Shown: positions 16,684 through 25,327, numbered from the stretch's first letter. The stretch: DNA of 64,000 nucleotides from Streptomyces sp. NBC_00094 (GCF_026343125.1 NZ_JAPEMB010000001.1:4469501-4533500); one strand, 5' to 3'. A program made the numbers and translations. The notes: generated by a model from the letters alone, not told the origin.

Positions 16684-17565
16684 TCAGCGCAGCAGCAGGT
16701 CCACCACGCCCGTCAGGTCCTCCTCGCCGCCCGCCTCGGCCAGGCGCCGGGCCATCAGGTCGAAGTACGGGCGGAGCAGCTCCGGGCTGACGCCCTGCTG
16801 TTCGGCCGTGCTCAGGAACGTGGGCGTGCCGGCCACCTGCATGGCGAGGTTGGAGACGACGCCCTGCGTGTAGTCGCCGCTCCGCAGCTGGTCGGCGGTG
16901 AGGTGGACGCCCTGCGCCATCGCGGTGAGCCAGCCCGCGAGCAGCGGGGCGAACCCGACCGGGTCGATGCCCTCCTTCGAGATCAGGGCGAAGGCGTGGT
17001 GCACCCCGGCGAACATCCCGTACATGGCGCTGAGCAGGGCCACGTCGTGCAGGGCCGCGTGGCCGGTGTCCTCGCCGACGTACGTGGTGCCCGCGGGCAC
17101 GGCGAGGGTCTCCCGGTGCTGCTCGAACACCGCCTCCGCGCCGCTGTAGAAGACGTACCCCCCGGCCTCCGGGACGCCGATCATCGGCGGTACGGCCATG
17201 ATGCCGCCGTCCAGGTAGCGGGCGCCGCGCTCGCGGGCCCACGCGGCGCGGGCGCGGGCCTCGGCCGGGGTCGTGGTGGTGAGGTTGACGAGGTCCTTCC
17301 CCGCCAGGTCGACATCGGCGAGGGCCTCGCCGACCGAGGCGTCGTCCAGGAGGCAGACGACGACCAGGCCGCTCGCGGCGACCGCCTCGGCGACGCCGCC
17401 GACGGCCTTCGCGCCCTCGCCGGCGAGTCCGGCCGCGCGGCCCGGGGTGCGGTTCCAGACGGTGAGGGGGTGACCGGCGGCGAGCCAGGCACGGGCCAGG
17501 GCGGTACCCATCGCACCGAGGCCGAGCAGGGTGACGGGGTTCTTCTCTGCGGAGTTCTGTGTCAT
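16684..17565 (-). CDS. NAD(P)-binding oxidoreductase (imine reductase/6PGDH-like)
   Basis: The 293-residue protein has a Rossmann motif LLGLGAMGTALARAWLAAGH near residue 13 and NRTPGRA after beta-2, typical of NADP preference. The helical C-terminal domain is that of the beta-hydroxyacid dehydrogenase/imine reductase superfamily. The ATG at 17565 is preferred over GTG 17571. It diverges from an HxlR regulator across a perfect palindrome, a layout usual for redox-responsive reductase genes. The substrate is unknown. Confidence 0.85.
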   Translation of the reverse strand: MTQNSAEKNPVTLLGLGAMGTALARAWLAAGHPLTVWNRTPGRAAGLAGEGAKAVGGVAEAVAASGLVVVCLLDDASVGEALADVDLAGKDLVNLTTTTPAEARARAAWARERGARYLDGGIMAVPPMIGVPEAGGYVFYSGAEAVFEQHRETLAVPAGTTYVGEDTGHAALHDVALLSAMYGMFAGVHHAFALISKEGIDPVGFAPLLAGWLTAMAQGVHLTADQLRSGDYTQGVVSNLAMQVAGTPTFLSTAEQQGVSPELLRPYFDLMARRLAEAGGEEDLTGVVDLLLR

Positions 17566-17602
17566 GCCCACAGGCTGCTTCAGCCCTCTGACCTGCTCAA
17601 GT

Positions 17603-17620
17603 ACCCACTTCGAAGTGGGT
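17603..17620. promoter_or_regulatory. Perfect 18-bp palindrome, likely HxlR operator
   Basis: ACCCACTTC at 17603-17611 is followed by its exact reverse complement GAAGTGGGT to 17620. It lies midway between the divergent oxidoreductase and HxlR starts, 38 and 43 bp away. Confidence 0.65.
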
Positions 17621-17662
17621 GGTTACCCTGAGGTGAGCGAACAGGTCAGAAGGGTGTGGGGG

Positions 17663-18028
17663 ATGGCGACGCTGAACCGGCCCGGAGCCGAGGACGGGCA
17701 CGTCTGCGGGATCGACACCTCGATGGAGGTGATCGGCGGCAAGTGGAAGGTGCTCATCCTGTGGGCACTCCACGAACACCCGCACCGCCGCTTCGGCGAA
17801 CTCCGCCGCCTCCTCCCGGGCATCACGGAGAAGGTCCTCGCCTCCCACCTGCGGGAGATGGAGGCGGACGGGATCGTGGACCGCGTCGCGTACGACGAGG
17901 TCCCGCCCCGCGTCGAATACGGGCTGACGAAGGACGGCATCCGGCTCAACGACGCCCTCGAACCGCTCGCGGCCTGGGGGCGCGAGCGGCGGGAGCGGGC
18001 GGAGGGGGCGGAGGGGGCGGAGTCCTAG
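17663..18028 (+). CDS. HxlR-family transcriptional regulator
   Basis: The 121-residue winged-helix protein shows the HxlR signature: CGIDTSMEVIGGKWKVLILW (near 14-34), then RFGELRRLLPGITEKVLA and a YGLTKDG wing. A single Cys near 14 is in the position that senses electrophiles or thiol oxidation in HxlR/QorR/YodB-type repressors. It probably controls the divergent oxidoreductase and itself through the palindrome at 17603-17620. ATG 17663 follows a GTGGGGG ribosome site. Confidence 0.9.
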   Translation: MATLNRPGAEDGHVCGIDTSMEVIGGKWKVLILWALHEHPHRRFGELRRLLPGITEKVLASHLREMEADGIVDRVAYDEVPPRVEYGLTKDGIRLNDALEPLAAWGRERRERAEGAEGAES

Positions 18029-18078
18029 GGGGTGCCAGGCCCCGCGAGCCCGGCCTGATCGGCAAGACGCCCCCTAGG
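18024..18078. terminator. Hairpin between convergent HxlR and otsA genes
   Basis: CCTAGGGGG at 18024-18032 can pair with CCCCCTAGG at 18070-18078, with an internal GC-rich loop. It overlaps the 3' ends of both convergent genes. Confidence 0.55.
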
Positions 18079-19510
18079 GGGTGTCCAGCGCCTCCAGCTG
18101 GTCCAGGAACCAGCGCTGGGGCGGGAGGGCCGTCGCCGTCGCCGCGAGGCGCTTGGAGCGGTCGGTGCGTTCGGGTGCCGGCATCGACAGGGCGGTGTGG
18201 AGGGCCTCGGCCGTCTCCGACACGTCGAAGGGGTTCACCGTGAGCGCGTCCTCGCGCAGCTCCTCGTACGCCCCCGCCTCTCGTGACAGGACCAGCGCGC
18301 AGCCGGCCTCCGAGACCACCGGTATCTCCTTCGCGACCAGGTTCATGCCGTCGCGCACCGGGTTCACCAGGGCCACGTCCGCGAGCCGGTAGGCGGCCAG
18401 GGAGCGGGTGAAGTCGTCCCGTACCGAGACCAGGACCGGCTGCCAGTCGGCCGTGCCGAACTCGGAGTTGATCTCCTCCGCGAGCGCCCCCACGGCGGCC
18501 GTGTACGAGCGGTACGACTCCAGGTCCTGCCGCGAGGGGTACGCCGAGGCCAGGTGGACCACCCGGTCGCGCCACTCGGGGTGGGTGGTGAGCAGTTCGC
18601 GGTAGGCGAGGAGGCCGCGGAGGATGTTCTTGGAGAGTTCGGTGCGGTCGACCCGGACGATGGTCTTCCGGTCGCCGACCTCCGCCCTCAGCAGGGCCAG
18701 CCGCTCGTCCACCTCGGGGCGGTGCGCGAGCGCCCGCAGCTCCTCGCCGTCCACCCCGAGCGGGTACGCCCGGACCCGGGTGCGGCGCTCGGCGCCACCC
18801 CGCCGGTGCTCGACCCCGCGCCACGGGTCCCCGCTCGGCCACAGGCCCCGCGCCGACCCGTCCGGGCCGTCCAGGGACGCGCCGCTGACGAACGCCGACG
18901 CCCATCCCCAGGTGTGGAAACCCAGCTCGTCCGCGCCGAGCATCCCCCACAGCAGCTCCTCGCGGATGTCGTCCGGGAGCATCCCCAGGTACGCGGGGGA
19001 GCCCCACGGGGTGTGCGTGAAGTGCGCGATCCGCAGGTCGGGCCGGAGCTCCCGGAGCTGTCCCGGGACGAGCGCCAGGTGGTAGTCCTGGACGAGGACC
19101 GCGGCGCCTTCGGCGGCCTCGGCGGCGAGCGCCTCCGTGAAGGCGCGGTTGTAGCTCCGGTACGACTCCCAGCGGCGCCGGAACTCCGCGTCGAAGACCG
19201 GCTCGCGCGGGATGTCGTACAGGTGGTGGTGGAGGAACCACAGCACCGAGTTCGCGATGCCGTTGTACGCGTCGGCGTAGACGTCCGGGGCGATGTCCAG
19301 CATCCGCACGCCCGGCTCGCCGACCCCGCGCCGTACGGCCTCGCGGTCGCCCTCGCCGAGCGCCGCGCACACCCACAGGCTGTCCTGGGAGGTGACGGCG
19401 CTCAGGCCCGAGACCAGGCCGCCTCCGCCCCTGCGGGCGTCGAGCGAACCGTCCTCGCCGCGCACGTACGAGACGGGTCCCCGGTTGGATGCCACGAGCA
19501 CAGTAGCCAT
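18074..19510 (-). CDS. otsA: Trehalose-6-phosphate synthase
   Basis: The 478-residue GT20 glycosyltransferase joins UDP- or GDP-glucose and glucose-6-phosphate. The N-terminus MATVLVASNRGPVSYVRG carries the glucose-6-phosphate-binding RGP motif. VLVQDYHLALVPGQLRELRP (near 138-157) and the C-terminal NPVRDGMNLVAKE with DPFD-like VNPFDVSETAEAL are the family donor-site motifs. Length is normal. It is on the strand opposite otsB, with the M6 protease and HxlR genes between them. Confidence 0.94.
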   Translation of the reverse strand: MATVLVASNRGPVSYVRGEDGSLDARRGGGGLVSGLSAVTSQDSLWVCAALGEGDREAVRRGVGEPGVRMLDIAPDVYADAYNGIANSVLWFLHHHLYDIPREPVFDAEFRRRWESYRSYNRAFTEALAAEAAEGAAVLVQDYHLALVPGQLRELRPDLRIAHFTHTPWGSPAYLGMLPDDIREELLWGMLGADELGFHTWGWASAFVSGASLDGPDGSARGLWPSGDPWRGVEHRRGGAERRTRVRAYPLGVDGEELRALAHRPEVDERLALLRAEVGDRKTIVRVDRTELSKNILRGLLAYRELLTTHPEWRDRVVHLASAYPSRQDLESYRSYTAAVGALAEEINSEFGTADWQPVLVSVRDDFTRSLAAYRLADVALVNPVRDGMNLVAKEIPVVSEAGCALVLSREAGAYEELREDALTVNPFDVSETAEALHTALSMPAPERTDRSKRLAATATALPPQRWFLDQLEALDTP

Positions 19511-19559
19511 GTGGCGAACCTAGCCCGTCCCGTAAACGCTCAAACGTACGTATACGAGA

Positions 19560-19598
19560 CGGGCCGATCCGGCCACGGTGTGTGGTCGGATCGGCCCG
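19560..19598. terminator. Hairpin terminator of the surface-protein gene
   Basis: CGGGCCGATCCG at 19560-19571 pairs with CGGATCGGCCCG at 19587-19598, extended by CCAC/GTGG. It lies 29 bp after the stop of the leftward surface-protein gene and before otsA. Confidence 0.7.
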
Positions 19599-19626
19599 CC
19601 GAAAGGGACGACGAGATCGGTCGGCG

Positions 19627-21498
19627 TCAGTGGTCGCGTCGGCCGCGCATCGCCGCCTTCGCCACCAGGCCCGTCGCCGCGAGGGCCACGCCGAGCGCGC
19701 CGAGCAGCCACAGCCGCTCACCGCTGCTGCCCGTCTCGGCCATCGAGCCGCCGTTCTGTCCGTGGGGCCCCGGGGCCGGGGCGACCGGGGAGGACGTGCC
19801 CACCGGGACGGAGGCAGAGGCCGACGGGGAGGCGGGGTCCGTGGGATCCACGGGCGCGGAGGACGTCGGCGCCGGAGAGCTCGACGGGTCGGTCGGATCG
19901 GTCGGGTCCGTCGGGTCGGGCGAGCCCGGCGGGTCGGTCGGGTCCACCGGTGTCGGTGTCGGCTTCGGGCTCTCGATCACCGGGGTCACCGCGCAGGACG
20001 GGTCCTCGCTGCCGTCGCCGCAGTTGGAACGCGGGGTCTCCACCTCGACGCTGTTGCGGAGCTTGCCGTCCCCGGTCGGCGGGTCCTTGATCTTCACCGA
20101 GTACGTGACCGTCGCCGTCTTCCCGGCGGGGATGTCCCCCACGTACCCGATCCTCGGCTTCACGTACGACACCGCGCCGAGGTCCGTCCGCACGTCACCG
20201 TTGTAGTCGGCGTCGTCGAGGTTCCCGGTCAGATCGTCGCTGAACTTGGCGTTCGGGTAGTCGAGCGTGCTGATGTTCTTCGCGGTGATCGTGTACGTGA
20301 GGGTGTCGCCCGGCTTCACCGTGCGCGGGCTCGCCGTCTTGGTGATCTCCAGGTCGGGCACCGGCACGGAGAAGGCGAGCCCGGACGGCACGTACGTGTC
20401 GCCGTTCGTGGAGAACGTCAGATCGGTCGCGGTCGCGCCCTGCGGGATGGCGCCGTCCGGGATGTCGAAGGCCTTGGCGTCGATGCTCAGGTTGTTGACG
20501 AGCTTCGGGGCGACGGCGCCGTCGTCCTCGCTGATGAAGAAGTTGTTCGTGTTCCCCGTGTGGGCCTCGGTGACGACCTTGCCGTCGACGAGGAACTTGT
20601 CGCCCGGGGTGTTCCAGTCGCCCTCGTACGCGGTCACGCTCGCCCGTGCCGTGCCGCCGCTCCGGTAGAAGCCGTCGACCGTGATCGTGGTGGCGGGGGA
20701 GGTCGAGCGCTGGAGGACGTGGCCGCCGTACACGTACACGTTCCGCCGCTCGGGGGCGCGGACCGGGTCGGGGCCGGGGAACTTGTGGACGACGGTCAGG
20801 GACCAGCCCGCCACGCAGCCCTTGCCGTTCGGCGCCCAGATGTCGCCCACCGCGACCTGCGCGTCCGTCCCCGAGACGCCCGCGAAGGCGGCGGTCACGT
20901 CCGACTCGCCCGTGTAGTAGTGCGGGCCGTTGGCGTCGGACGGGTCGGCGACCATGCTGTCGATCGAGACCGGGGTCGCGGCCCCCGTCCCGACCTTGAT
21001 CACCGGCGCGGTCGTCGCCGGGTCGCCGGGGGAGGGGGCGACGTCGGCGCCGGAGATGTCGCAGCGCTTGAGCTGCGCCCCGCTCGGCCCCTTGTACGTG
21101 CCGTCGTTGCCGCCCCAGAACAGCCGGGCGTACGCGACCTCGGCGCCCGCCGGGATCCTGACGTGGCCGGTGCTGGAGCCGAAGTCGGGCGCCGCGCCGG
21201 CCGCCGCCAGGCCGGCGGCGTCGAGCCGCCGCATGACGAAGGTGTTGTTGTTGTCGGAGCCCTGCCCGCTCGCCGCGGTCGCGCAGCGCGTGGCCATGTC
21301 CGCGGGGTCGGTGGGGCACCCCATGACCGTGTTGCCCAGCGTCGTGAAGTCGCCGTAGAGCGACTCGTCGTACCGCTTGCCGAAGGGCTCGATGACGTCC
21401 GCCGAGGCCGGACCGGCCGCCGTGAACGGGAGCGAGGCCACCGCGAGGCCGACGAGCACCGCCGTCACACCGCCCAGGTGAAGTTGTCTGAAGCGCAT
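19627..21498 (-). CDS. Sortase-anchored surface protein with DUF11-type repeat
   Basis: The 623-residue protein has a signal peptide (LGGVTAVLVGLAVASLPF, cleavage near PASAD). A large beta-rich region contains RIPAGAEVAYARLFWGGNDG, and a DUF11/isopeptide-type domain follows (LEITKTASPRTVKPGDTLTY, near 408). A Pro/Thr/Asp/Ser wall-spanning stretch (PTDPTDPTDP) comes next. The end has a sorting signal: MAETG, hydrophobic helix, then RGRRDH. MAETG is a variant of the LAxTG motif of Streptomyces class E sortases. It is probably displayed on the cell wall or aerial hyphae. ATG 21498 is chosen. Confidence 0.85.
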   Translation of the reverse strand: MRFRQLHLGGVTAVLVGLAVASLPFTAAGPASADVIEPFGKRYDESLYGDFTTLGNTVMGCPTDPADMATRCATAASGQGSDNNNTFVMRRLDAAGLAAAGAAPDFGSSTGHVRIPAGAEVAYARLFWGGNDGTYKGPSGAQLKRCDISGADVAPSPGDPATTAPVIKVGTGAATPVSIDSMVADPSDANGPHYYTGESDVTAAFAGVSGTDAQVAVGDIWAPNGKGCVAGWSLTVVHKFPGPDPVRAPERRNVYVYGGHVLQRSTSPATTITVDGFYRSGGTARASVTAYEGDWNTPGDKFLVDGKVVTEAHTGNTNNFFISEDDGAVAPKLVNNLSIDAKAFDIPDGAIPQGATATDLTFSTNGDTYVPSGLAFSVPVPDLEITKTASPRTVKPGDTLTYTITAKNISTLDYPNAKFSDDLTGNLDDADYNGDVRTDLGAVSYVKPRIGYVGDIPAGKTATVTYSVKIKDPPTGDGKLRNSVEVETPRSNCGDGSEDPSCAVTPVIESPKPTPTPVDPTDPPGSPDPTDPTDPTDPSSSPAPTSSAPVDPTDPASPSASASVPVGTSSPVAPAPGPHGQNGGSMAETGSSGERLWLLGALGVALAATGLVAKAAMRGRRDH

Positions 21499-21536
21499 AA
21501 AAGGGCAATGTAGGCAAAACGGATCATCGGTGGGCG

Positions 21537-22505
21537 TTACGCCACGCGGCGGCGCGCGTACTCCGTGATATCGGCCATCGGCGGCCGCTCCTCGGTGTCC
21601 ACCGCGTAGGTCCGGGGGACGAACCCCTCCTCGCCCCGCTCGAACTGGGTCAGCCGCGGCCGTACGAGGTGCCCGCGCGAGAGCCGGAGCTGCGCCGTCC
21701 GGTAGATCGCCGCCGCCATCCGGCCCAACGCCCGCTCGTCCTGGTGCCGGTGCTTGCGCACGCCCACGTCCACCTGGGCGAGCGCGTCCAGGCCCACCGT
21801 GTGCAGCGCGTCGACGAGCAGCCCCAACTCCACTCCGTAACCGACGGGGAAGGGCAGCCGTTCGAGGAGGGAGCGCCGCGCCGCGTACTCGCCGCCCAGC
21901 GGCTGGACGAAGCCGGCCAGCTGCGGCCAGTGCAGATTGAGCAGCGGCCGCGCCACCAGCTCCGTCACCCGACCGCCCTGACCTGGGGTCTTGCCGGAGG
22001 CGAGCTCGTCGAGTCCGGTGTCGAAGGGACGGTCGTACGTCGCCTTGACGAAGTCGATGTCGGGATCGGTGAGCAGCGGGCCCACGATCCCCGTCACGAA
22101 GTCCGCCGAGAAGTCCCGGAGGTCCGCGTCGACGAAGCACACGACGTCCCCGCTCGTCACCATCAGCGACCGCCACAGGACCTCGCCCTTGCCGGGGACG
22201 GCCGGTATGCGCGGGAGTATCGCGTCCCGCGCGACCACCCGCGCCCCGGCGGCCGCGGCGACCTCCGCCGTACGGTCGGTGGAGCCCGAGTCGACGACCA
22301 CCAGTTCGTCGACGAGCGGCACCGCCTCCGACATCAGTTCGCGGCGGATGACAGTGACGATGTCCCCGACCGTCGCCTCCTCGTTCAGCGCCGGCAGCAC
22401 GACGCTGACCTTCGTGTTTCGCTTGGCGGCGAGGATCCGCTCCATCGGCCGGTCAGCCACGGACCAGGACCGCCGGTCCAGCCAGCGCTCCACCTCTTCC
22501 AGCAC
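21537..22505 (-). CDS. gpgS: Glucosyl-3-phosphoglycerate synthase
   Basis: The 322-residue GT81 glycosyltransferase shows VSVVLPALNEEATVGDIV near residue 35, the DSGSTDRTAEVA motif and the metal motif VCFVDADLRDFS near 125. The C-terminal VGYGVELGLLVDAL segment fits bacterial GpgS, which makes glucosyl-3-phosphoglycerate from NDP-glucose. In mycobacteria this starts methylglucose lipopolysaccharide synthesis. The GTG start at 22505 has GGAG ten bases upstream. It is divergent from thrC. Confidence 0.88.
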   Translation of the reverse strand: MLEEVERWLDRRSWSVADRPMERILAAKRNTKVSVVLPALNEEATVGDIVTVIRRELMSEAVPLVDELVVVDSGSTDRTAEVAAAAGARVVARDAILPRIPAVPGKGEVLWRSLMVTSGDVVCFVDADLRDFSADFVTGIVGPLLTDPDIDFVKATYDRPFDTGLDELASGKTPGQGGRVTELVARPLLNLHWPQLAGFVQPLGGEYAARRSLLERLPFPVGYGVELGLLVDALHTVGLDALAQVDVGVRKHRHQDERALGRMAAAIYRTAQLRLSRGHLVRPRLTQFERGEEGFVPRTYAVDTEERPPMADITEYARRRVA

Positions 22506-22655
22506 GTGATCTCCATCTCGCGGTACGGACGGCCCGTCCAAGCGCCCAGGCCTTCGGTTACAGTCTTGAACAACGCGGATGCCCGATGCACGTCGGGGTG
22601 CCGCCCGCGTCGGAGCGCAGGAACGAAGTCCACCGCGCTTCACAATCGAATACCG

Positions 22656-22796
22656 CTCATCCAGAGGGGCAGAGGGAAACGGCCCGTTGAAGCCCCGGCA
22701 ACCCTCCAGTCGGTTACTCGTCCTCCAGCGAGGCTCCCGGCTAGGGAAGGTGCCAAATCCGTCTCATGACGAAAAGTTCGTCATGGGAAAGATGAG
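22656..22796 (+). promoter_or_regulatory. SAM-I (S-box) riboswitch upstream of thrC
   Basis: The leader contains the S-box core in order: CTCATC (P1, 22656-22661) then AGAGGGGCAGAGGGAAA, GGCCCGTTGAAGCCCCGGCA, a P3 arm, AAGGTGCCAAATCC near 22746-22759, a P4 hairpin at 22764-22784, and GATGAG (22791-22796) closing P1. The 3' strand of P1 runs into GAGGAGAAAGG, the likely thrC ribosome site, so SAM binding probably blocks translation initiation; no poly-U terminator follows. Confidence 0.9.
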
Positions 22797-22815
22797 GAGA
22801 AAGGGCCTCGCCTCC

Positions 22816-24102
22816 ATGGCTGTACAGACTGTCGCCTCTGCCACCACCGTCGACCTCGGTCCCGCTTCCGGGCTTTCCTGTCGCGAATGCGGTGAAATCT
22901 TCGCACTCGGTCCGATCTTCGCCTGCGAACTCTGTTTCGGACCTCTCGAAGTCGCTTACGACCTCCCCACCGGTGACCCCGAGGCACTGCGCAAGCAGAT
23001 CGAGGCCGGCCCCGCCAACATCTGGCGCTACGCCCCTCTGCTGCCCGTCCCCGCCGACGTCGCCGAGAAGCCGAACCTGAACCCGGGCTGGACCAAGCTC
23101 GTCCAGGCCGACAACCTCGCCCGCGAGATCGGTGTCGCCCCCGGCAAGCTCTTCGTCAAGGACGACTCGGGCAACCCGACCCACTCCTTCAAGGACCGGG
23201 TCGTCGCGCAGGCCCTGGAGGCCGCTCGCGCCTTCGGCTTCACCACCCTCTCCTGCTCCTCCACCGGCAACCTGGCCGGCGCCGTCGGCGCCGCGGCCGC
23301 CCGCGCCGGCTTCCGCTCCTGCGTGTTCATCCCGCACGACCTGGAGCAGGGCAAGGTCGTCATGGCCGGTGTCTACGGCGGTGACCTCGTCGCCATCGAG
23401 GGCAACTACGACGACGTCAACCGCTTCTGCTCGGAGCTCATCGGCGACCCGCTCGGCGAGGGCTGGGGCTTCGTCAACGTGAACCTCCGCCCGTACTACG
23501 GCGAGGGCTCCAAGACGCTCGCGTACGAGATCTGCGAGCAGCTCGGCTGGGTCATCCCCGACCAGCTCGTCATCCCGATCGCCTCCGGCTCGCAGCTCAC
23601 GAAGATCGACAAGGGTCTGCAGGAGCTCATCAAGCTGGGCCTCGTCGAGGACAAGCCGTACAAGATCTTCGGCGCCCAGGCCGAGGGCTGCTCCCCGGTG
23701 TCCGTGGCCTTCAAGGCCGGCCACGACGTCGTGCGGCCCCAGAAGCCCAACACCATCGCCAAGTCGCTGGCGATCGGCAACCCGGCCGACGGCCCGTACG
23801 TCCTCGACATCGCCCGCCGCACCGGCGGCGCCGTGGAGGACGTGAACGACGAGCAGGTCGTGGACGCGATCAAGCTGCTCGCCCAGACCGAGGGCATCTT
23901 CGCCGAGACCGCGGGCGGCGTGACCGTCGGCGTCACGAAGAAGCTCGTCGAGGCGGGTCTGATCGACCCGAACCTCACCACCGTCGTCCTCAACACCGGC
24001 GACGGCCTCAAGACCCTGGACGCCGTGGCCGACAGCTCGCAGGCGACCCTCACCATCCGCCCGAGCCTGGACGCGTTCCGCGACGCGGGCCTGGCCCACT
24101 GA
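22816..24102 (+). CDS. thrC: Threonine synthase
   Basis: The 428-residue PLP enzyme converts O-phosphohomoserine to threonine. A CxxC...CxxC zinc-like pair (CRECG and CELCFG, near 21-39) opens the protein. The PLP Lys lies in GNPTHSFKDRVV near 125, followed by SCSSTGNLAGAVGAAAARAG, which holds the phosphate loop. It is the plant/actinobacterial-length form. ATG 22816 is chosen; an in-frame ATG at 22783 falls inside the riboswitch. Control by the SAM-I riboswitch links threonine formation to the methionine/SAM branch, both drawing on homoserine. Confidence 0.94.
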   Translation: MAVQTVASATTVDLGPASGLSCRECGEIFALGPIFACELCFGPLEVAYDLPTGDPEALRKQIEAGPANIWRYAPLLPVPADVAEKPNLNPGWTKLVQADNLAREIGVAPGKLFVKDDSGNPTHSFKDRVVAQALEAARAFGFTTLSCSSTGNLAGAVGAAAARAGFRSCVFIPHDLEQGKVVMAGVYGGDLVAIEGNYDDVNRFCSELIGDPLGEGWGFVNVNLRPYYGEGSKTLAYEICEQLGWVIPDQLVIPIASGSQLTKIDKGLQELIKLGLVEDKPYKIFGAQAEGCSPVSVAFKAGHDVVRPQKPNTIAKSLAIGNPADGPYVLDIARRTGGAVEDVNDEQVVDAIKLLAQTEGIFAETAGGVTVGVTKKLVEAGLIDPNLTTVVLNTGDGLKTLDAVADSSQATLTIRPSLDAFRDAGLAH

Positions 24103-24115
24103 GAGGTACGAAGAC

Positions 24116-24391
24116 ATGGCCGTGAACGTCCGCATCCCCACCATCCTCCGCACCTACACGGGCGGGCAGTCCGAGGTCCAGGCCGAGGGCGCGACCCTCG
24201 CCGAGGTCATCGCGGACCTGGAGAAGAACCACACGGGCATCGCCGCCCGCGTCCTGGACGACCAGGGCAAGCTGCGCCGCTTCGTCAACGTGTACGTGAA
24301 CGACGACGACGTGCGCTTCGAGCAGGGTCTGGAGACGGCCACCCCGGCCGGCGCGGGCGTCTCGATCATCCCGGCCGTCGCCGGAGGCTGA
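24116..24391 (+). CDS. MoaD/ThiS-family ubiquitin-like sulfur carrier
   Basis: The 91-residue beta-grasp protein (MAVNVRIPTILRTYTGGQ) ends in VAGG, the di-glycine that is adenylated and thiocarboxylated in sulfur carriers. It begins 13 bp after thrC, so the two are co-transcribed. In Mycobacterium a similar carrier (CysO) feeds cysteine synthesis, and a sulfur-carrier role in amino-acid metabolism is plausible here; no partner enzyme is adjacent. Confidence 0.88.
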   Translation: MAVNVRIPTILRTYTGGQSEVQAEGATLAEVIADLEKNHTGIAARVLDDQGKLRRFVNVYVNDDDVRFEQGLETATPAGAGVSIIPAVAGG

Positions 24392-24453
24392 CCGTCGGGC
24401 GCGGTGCCGGAGGCCGCTGACGCTTCCTGCGCATCTCTTGTCCCGTCTTTCTT

Positions 24454-24493
24454 GAATTGCCCCTTCCGCGCCATAAAGCGGAAGGGGCAATTC
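24454..24493 (+). terminator. Strong hairpin terminator after the thrC operon
   Basis: A perfect 16-bp stem runs from GAATTGCCCCTTCCGC (24454-24469) to its complement at 24478-24493 with an 8-nt loop. No T-run follows, as is common in Streptomyces. Confidence 0.85.
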
Positions 24494-24824
24494 TGCAGGG
24501 TTGAGCGGGGTAGAGTTGGGGAAGCCCCCTCTGCTGCTCATGCCGGACGCATATGAGAATGCGTCCCTGTGCGTCAGGAAGCAGCCAAAGTGCCTGCGCG
24601 TTGTGTACGTTCTGCGCGTTTTGCCGGGCCCGACTTGCCCCGGAACTCCGGGGATTCTCCCTAATTCCCCTTTCCGCAGTGCCCAGAATTCTCGCCCGAA
24701 TGACCTGTTGCAGAGGGCAGTTGGGCAGATACATTCAGCGGCGGTCGACGCGTTCCGGCGCAGGGTCTGACCCGGGTCCGCGAAGTGCGGTCCCGCGCAA
24801 GGGCCAGTAATAGGGGAGTTAGGC
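24494..24824 (+). promoter_or_regulatory. Long leader of the cold-shock gene with promoter and stem-loop
   Basis: This 331-bp gene-free stretch contains a promoter-like TTGCAG (24708-24713), 16-bp spacer and TACATT (24730-24735), giving a leader of about 85 nt. Further upstream an 8-bp stem (GGACGCAT, 24545-24566) is visible. Long structured leaders are usual for cold-shock genes. No ORF with convincing codon bias was found. Confidence 0.5.
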
Positions 24825-25028
24825 ATGGCTCAGGGCACCGTCAAGTGGTTCAACGCGGAGAAGGGCTACGGCTTCATCGCGGTCGACGGTGGTGCGGATG
24901 TTTTCGTCCACTACAGCGCGATCCAGATGGATGGCTACCGCAGCCTCGAAGAGGGGCAGCGGGTCGAGTTCGAGATTTCGCAGGGCCAGAAGGGTCCGCA
25001 GGCGGACATGGTCAAGCTCGCCGTCTGA
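24825..25028 (+). CDS. Cold-shock protein (CspA family)
   Basis: The 67-residue OB-fold protein has both nucleic-acid motifs: GYGFIAVDGG (RNP1, near 16) and DVFVHYSAI (RNP2, near 27). It opens with MAQGTVKWFNAEKG. CSPs bind single-stranded RNA and DNA as chaperones. GGGGAG lies just before the ATG. It is monocistronic, bounded by the hairpin at 25063-25098. Confidence 0.96.
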   Translation: MAQGTVKWFNAEKGYGFIAVDGGADVFVHYSAIQMDGYRSLEEGQRVEFEISQGQKGPQADMVKLAV

Positions 25029-25062
25029 GCGCGGCGCGATCGGCCACCGACGCAACGCCGTC

Positions 25063-25098
25063 GAGGGGCCCGCATCCCTGAGGGGAAGCGGGCCCCTC
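25063..25098 (+). terminator. Hairpin terminator after csp
   Basis: GAGGGGCCCGC at 25063-25073 pairs perfectly with GCGGGCCCCTC at 25088-25098 across a 14-nt loop, 34 bp after the csp stop. Confidence 0.85.
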
Positions 25099-25118
25099 GC
25101 GCGTTCCCCGGCCCGCGC

Positions 25119-25315
25119 CGGAGCTGCGGGAAGGCCGCTGTCGGAGTTGCTCGAAGGCCCGTGCCGGGTTGCCCGGAGGCCTGTGCCGGAGTCGCCCGAA
25201 GTCCTGTGCCGGAGCTGCTCGGAGTGCCGTGCCGGAGCTGCCCGAAGTCCTCTGCCGGAGTCGCCCGAAGTCCCGTGCCGGAGCTGTCCGAAGTCCTCTG
25301 CCGGAGCTGCCCGAA
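25119..25315. repeat. 23-bp tandem repeat array upstream of groEL
   Basis: Eight full units and one partial unit follow one another, starting at 25119, 25142, 25165, 25187, 25210, 25233, 25256, 25279 and 25302. The consensus is CGGAGCTGCCCGAAGTCC plus TCTGC or CGTGC. One unit (25165-25186) is 22 bp. A 23-bp period breaks every reading frame, so it is not coding. It ends 13 bp before the first CIRCE element. Confidence 0.85.
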
Positions 25316-25327
25316 ACCCGAGAGTCG

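Noticed and set aside
14188..17631. Very long open frame (1147 codons) on the + strand
   Set aside because: It is antisense to the M6 protease and oxidoreductase genes, which have clear domains; its Val/Ala/Gly/Arg-rich translation is the usual high-GC antisense artefact.
22783..22815. Earlier thrC start at ATG 22783
   Set aside because: It lies inside the SAM-I riboswitch P4/P1 region and lacks its own ribosome site; ATG 22816 follows GAGGAGAAAGG.
25119..25315. Possible CRISPR array
   Set aside because: The units are contiguous with no unique spacers and no cas genes are present; it is a simple tandem repeat.
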